Of a DNA stretch of 64,000 bases, positions 61,044 through 64,000 are shown piece after piece. Both the position numbers and the translations under genes were made by a program. The stretch's first letter is position 1. Every line of letters starts with the position of its first letter. Under the pieces are notes generated by a model, which saw nothing but the letters and a program-made list of their open reading frames with translations, did no database searches and had not been told where the DNA came from. The DNA lies in the NCBI RefSeq assembly GCF_050436995.1, contig NC_134776.1:18145001-18209000 (forward strand). Reading direction: 5' to 3'. Origin of the DNA: Anticarsia gemmatalis. Its lineage: Eukaryota; Arthropoda; Insecta; Lepidoptera; Erebidae.

Positions 61044-63420
61044 TGAGTAAGCTAGAGTGAGAGAGTAAGCTAAAGTGAGAGAGTGAGTGTGAGTGAGTAT
61101 GCGTGATGAGTGAGTGTGAGTAAGAGAGTTAGAGTGAGTGAGAGAGTGCGCGTGAGTGAGAGTGATGGTGCGTGACAGAGTGAGGGCGAGTGAGAGAGGG
61201 AGCATGAGTGAGAGAGTGAGGTAAGTGAGAGAGTGAGTGTGAAAGAGTGAGTGTGAAAGAGTGAGTGTGAGTGAGACAGTGAGAGCGAGAGAGTGAGTGT
61301 GGGTGAGAGAGTGAGGGTGAGGAAGAGAGTGAGTGTGAGTGAGAGAGTGAGAGCGAGAGAGTGAGTGTGGGTGAGAAAGAGAGTGAGTGAGAGTGAGAGA
61401 GTGAGTATAGGTGAGAGAGTGAGGGTGAGAAAGAGAAAGAGTGTGAGTGAGAGAGTGAGAGCGAGAGTTTGGGTGTGGGTGAGAGAGTGCGGGTGAGAAA
61501 GAAAAATAGTGTGAGGGAGAGGGAGAGCGAGAGAGTGAGTGTGGGTGAGAGAGTGAGGGTGAGAAAGAGAAAGAGTGTGAGTGAGAGAGGGAGTATGAGG
61601 GAGAGAGTGAGAGAGGGAGTATGAGGGAGAGAGTGAGAGAGGGAGTATGAGGGAGAGAGTGAGAGAGGGAGTGTGAGAGAGTGAGAGTTAGAGAGTGAGT
61701 GTGGGTGAGAGAGTAAGGGTGAGAAAGAGAGTGAGTGTGAGTGTGAGTGAGACAGTAAGGACGAGTGAGAGTGATGGTGAAAGAGAGAGTGAGTCTGAGT
61801 GAGTGAGAGAGTGTGAGTGAGGTAGTGAGTGTGAGTGTTGTGGGTGAGAGAGTGAATGTGAGTGATGATGTGTGACACAGTGAGGGTGAGTAAGAGAGTG
61901 ATGGCGAGTAAGAGAGTGAGGGCGAGTAAGAGAGTGAGTGTAAGTGGGAGAGTGAGTGTAAGTGAGAGATTGAGTGTGAGTGTGAGTGTTGTATGAGTGT
62001 GGGTGAGAGAGTAAGGGTGAGAAAGAGAGTGAGTGTGAGTGAGACAGTAAGGACGAGTGAGAGTGATGGTGAAAGAGAGAGTGAGTCTGAGTGAGTGAGA
62101 GAGTGTGAGTGAGGTAGTGAGTGTGAGTGTTGTGGGTGAGAGAGTGAATGTGAATGATGATGTGTGACACAGTGAGGGTGAGTAAGAGAGTGATGGCGAG
62201 TAAGAGAGTGAGGGCGAGTAAGAGAGTGAGTGTAAGTGGGAGAGTGAGTGTAAGTGAGAGATTGAGTGTGAGTGTGAGTGTTGTATGAGTGTGGGTGAGA
62301 GAGTGAATGTGAGTGATGATGTGTGACACAGTGAGTGTGAGTGAGAGAGTGAGGGCGAGTAAGAGAGTGATGGTGAGTAAGAGAGTGAGTGTGAGTGTTG
62401 TATGAGTGTGGGTGAGAGAGTGAATGTGAGTGATGATGTGTGACACAGTGAGTGTGAGTGAGAGAGTGAGGGCGAGTAAGAGAGTGATGGCGAGTAAGAG
62501 AGTGAGGGCGAGTAAGAGAGTGAGGGCGAGTAAGAGAGTGAGTGTAAGTGGGAGAGTGAGTGTAAGTGAGAGATTGAGTGTGAGTGTGAGTGTTGTATGA
62601 GTGTGGGTGAGAGAGTGAATGTGAGTGATGATGTGTGACACAGTGAGTGTGAGTGAGAGAGTGAGGGCGAGTAAGAGAGTGATGGTGAGTAAGAGAGTGA
62701 GTGTGAGTGTTGTATGAGTGTGGGTGAGAGAGTGAATGTGAGTGATGATGTGTGACACAGTGATGGTGAGTAAGAGAGTGAGTGTGAGTGTTGTATGAGT
62801 GTGGGTGAGAGAGTGAATGTGAGTGATGATGTGTGACACAGTGAGTGTGAGTGAGAGAGTGAGGGCGAGTAAGAGAGTGATGGTGAGTAAGAGAGTGAGT
62901 GTGAGTGTTGTATGAGTGTGGGTGAGAGAGTGAATGTGAGTGATGATGTGTGACACAGTGAGTGTGAGTGAGAGAGTGAGGGCGAGTAAGAGAGTGATGG
63001 CGAGTAAGAGAGTGAGGGCGAGTAAGAGAGTGAGTGTAAGTGGGAGAGTGAGTGTAAGAGGGAGAGTGAGTGTAAGTGAGAGATTGAGTGTGAGTGTTGT
63101 ATGAGTGTGGGTGAGAGAGTGAATGTGAGTGATGATGTGTGACACAGTGAGTGTGAGTGAGAGAGTGAGGGCGAGTAAGAGAGTGATGGCGAGTAAGAGA
63201 GTGAGGGCGAATAAGAGATTGAGTGCAAGTGGGAGAGAGAGTGTGAGTGAGAGAGTGTGTGAGTGAGAGAGTGAGGGTGAGAGAGAATAAGGGCGAGTGA
63301 GGCAGTGAGTGTGGGTGAGAGATTGAGGGTGAGAAGAGATGAGAGCGATGAGAGGAAGTGACAAAGAGTCGGTGAGGGTAAGTGAGAAAGAGTGAGTGAA
63401 AGGGAGTAAGAAAGATTGTG
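61044..63420 (+). repeat. 2.4-kb GAGT/GAGAGT satellite with higher-order structure
   Basis: The plus strand is built from GAGT, GAGTGT, GAGAGT and GGGC-containing variants and is nearly free of C. The right two thirds show higher-order repetition: the marker GATGATGTGTGACACAG recurs near 61870, 62160, 62320, 62437, 62631, 62749, 62830, 62947 and 63137. Spacings are about 117 (three times), 81, 159, 190-194 (twice) and 291 bp. The left third is a more irregular GAGTGT array. All three minus-strand frames are largely stop-free because the C-rich strand seldom contains TAA, TAG or TGA; these frames (up to about 800 codons) encode only Ser/Leu/His/Thr repeats and are not genes. Confidence 0.9.
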
Positions 63421-63830
63421 AAATCGATCACTTAAAGTTTGCATTATTAAAATTCGCACTAATTGGTTAATCCTAGTAACATTTTTTTGTGGTTATTCCA
63501 AGTGTACAATCTGTCATTTTTGTTACTTGCTCTTTGTATATCAGACCTTTCTGTATGCTAATTTTTTTATTATTACTTGTGTCGTATAGAGATTGCGCAT
63601 TTTCACGCAGATAGGTTATAAATTAATTCCCAATCTATAGTAATAATTTTGTCAAAAGGTACGGTAAATTCGATCGAAACCTTATATGAATATCAAAACA
63701 ATAAAATATTGATTTCACGTCGGAAAATACTAATTATGGAGAATTCCGTTTAATTCACTGACAAACAAATCGCAGTCACCATCTTGGGTTCTTCAATCGT
63801 TGACGTTTCGCGAAAATATTGTTTTTGTCA
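63421..63830. other. unique AT-rich sequence, nothing recognised
   Basis: Lies between the satellite and the terminal purine-rich repeat; no ORF, repeat or splice signal of note. Confidence 0.6.
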
Positions 63831-64000
63831 CAGAAAAGATAAGAGAGATAGATAAAGAATGAGAGATAAAAAGAGAGATACAGACAAAATGTGTGATAAA
63901 AAGTCAGAGATATAGAGAAAGAATAAGAAAGAGAAAGTGAGAGAGATAGATAAAGAATGAGGGATAGACATTGAGAGAGATTGAGACGGCATGAGAGACA
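63831..64000 (+). repeat. degenerate GAGATA/GAGA purine-rich repeat
   Basis: Irregular GAGAGATAGATAAAGAATGA units repeated at about 63845 and 63945; continues past the window edge. Compositionally related to the satellite but T-poor and A-rich. Confidence 0.7.

Noticed and set aside
62281..63200. Regularly spaced repeats resembling a CRISPR array
   Set aside because: The units are variable, the 'spacers' are themselves GAGT repeat, and the setting is a eukaryotic genome.
61038..63459. Three very long minus-strand open frames (about 797, 776 and 558 codons) over the satellite
   Set aside because: All three frames are open in the same place and encode only Ser/Leu/His/Thr/Pro repeats that follow the DNA repeat; this is a composition effect of a C-rich strand lacking stop triplets, not a protein.

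Overview
This is a eukaryotic nuclear window, almost certainly from a moth or butterfly (Lepidoptera), and a noctuoid moth is plausible. It is AT-rich, has spliced genes with introns above 20 kb, and is full of lepidopteran-type repeats: non-autonomous Helitrons with TC...CTAG ends, tRNA-derived SINEs, mariner, hAT and TTA-site MITEs, and a Transib-type element with CACGGTG ends and a CGACG target duplication. There are no operons or other bacterial features.

Gene 1 (minus strand, about 50.34 kb down past position 1) covers three quarters of the window. Five coding exons could be joined by eye with matching splice phases: 50158-50242, 24778-24972, 3189-3308, 1189-1247 and 510-638. Together they encode the first 196 residues of a secreted or type I membrane protein: a signal peptide, a fast-evolving Ala/Pro/Thr linker with eight N-glycosylation sequons, and a conserved W-x-N-I...V-H-x-x-L-S-N-S-H-R-R-A block. 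I identify this as the N-terminal ectodomain of a plexin domain-containing protein (PLXDC1/PLXDC2, TEM7 family). The rest of the gene lies off the left edge.

The introns of gene 1 are a transposon graveyard. Intron 2 holds a 1.15 kb hAT-like element with a perfect 8-bp target duplication, inserted into the 5' tip of an older Helitron. It also has a 471-bp foldback MITE, further Helitrons, SINEs and a TTA-flanked MITE. Intron 1 holds the most notable object, a 2,136-bp Transib foldback: two inverted copies, about 730 bp each and nearly identical where compared, of the 3' end of a RAG1-like Transib transposase, flanking a transposase core remnant. It has RSS-like CACGGTG ends and a perfect CGACG duplication.

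Gene 2 (plus strand) starts near 52.6-52.77 kb, about 2.3 kb from and divergent to gene 1. Only its first coding exon (16 codons, then a canonical donor) is recognised, and the product is unknown. Between the genes lie a 369-bp MITE and two strong hairpins. From 59.5 to 60.7 kb a GC-richer segment looks like promoter or 5'UTR sequence, with a CpG-rich block, an 18-bp perfect palindrome, a 61-codon ORF and a splice donor at 60,668. It may be an alternative start of gene 2 or the start of a third gene on the plus strand.

From 61.04 to 63.42 kb there is a large GAGT/GAGAGT satellite with higher-order structure. Very long open frames on its minus strand are a by-product of the repeat. The last 170 bp are a related degenerate purine-rich repeat. 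No true tRNA, rRNA or CRISPR was found.
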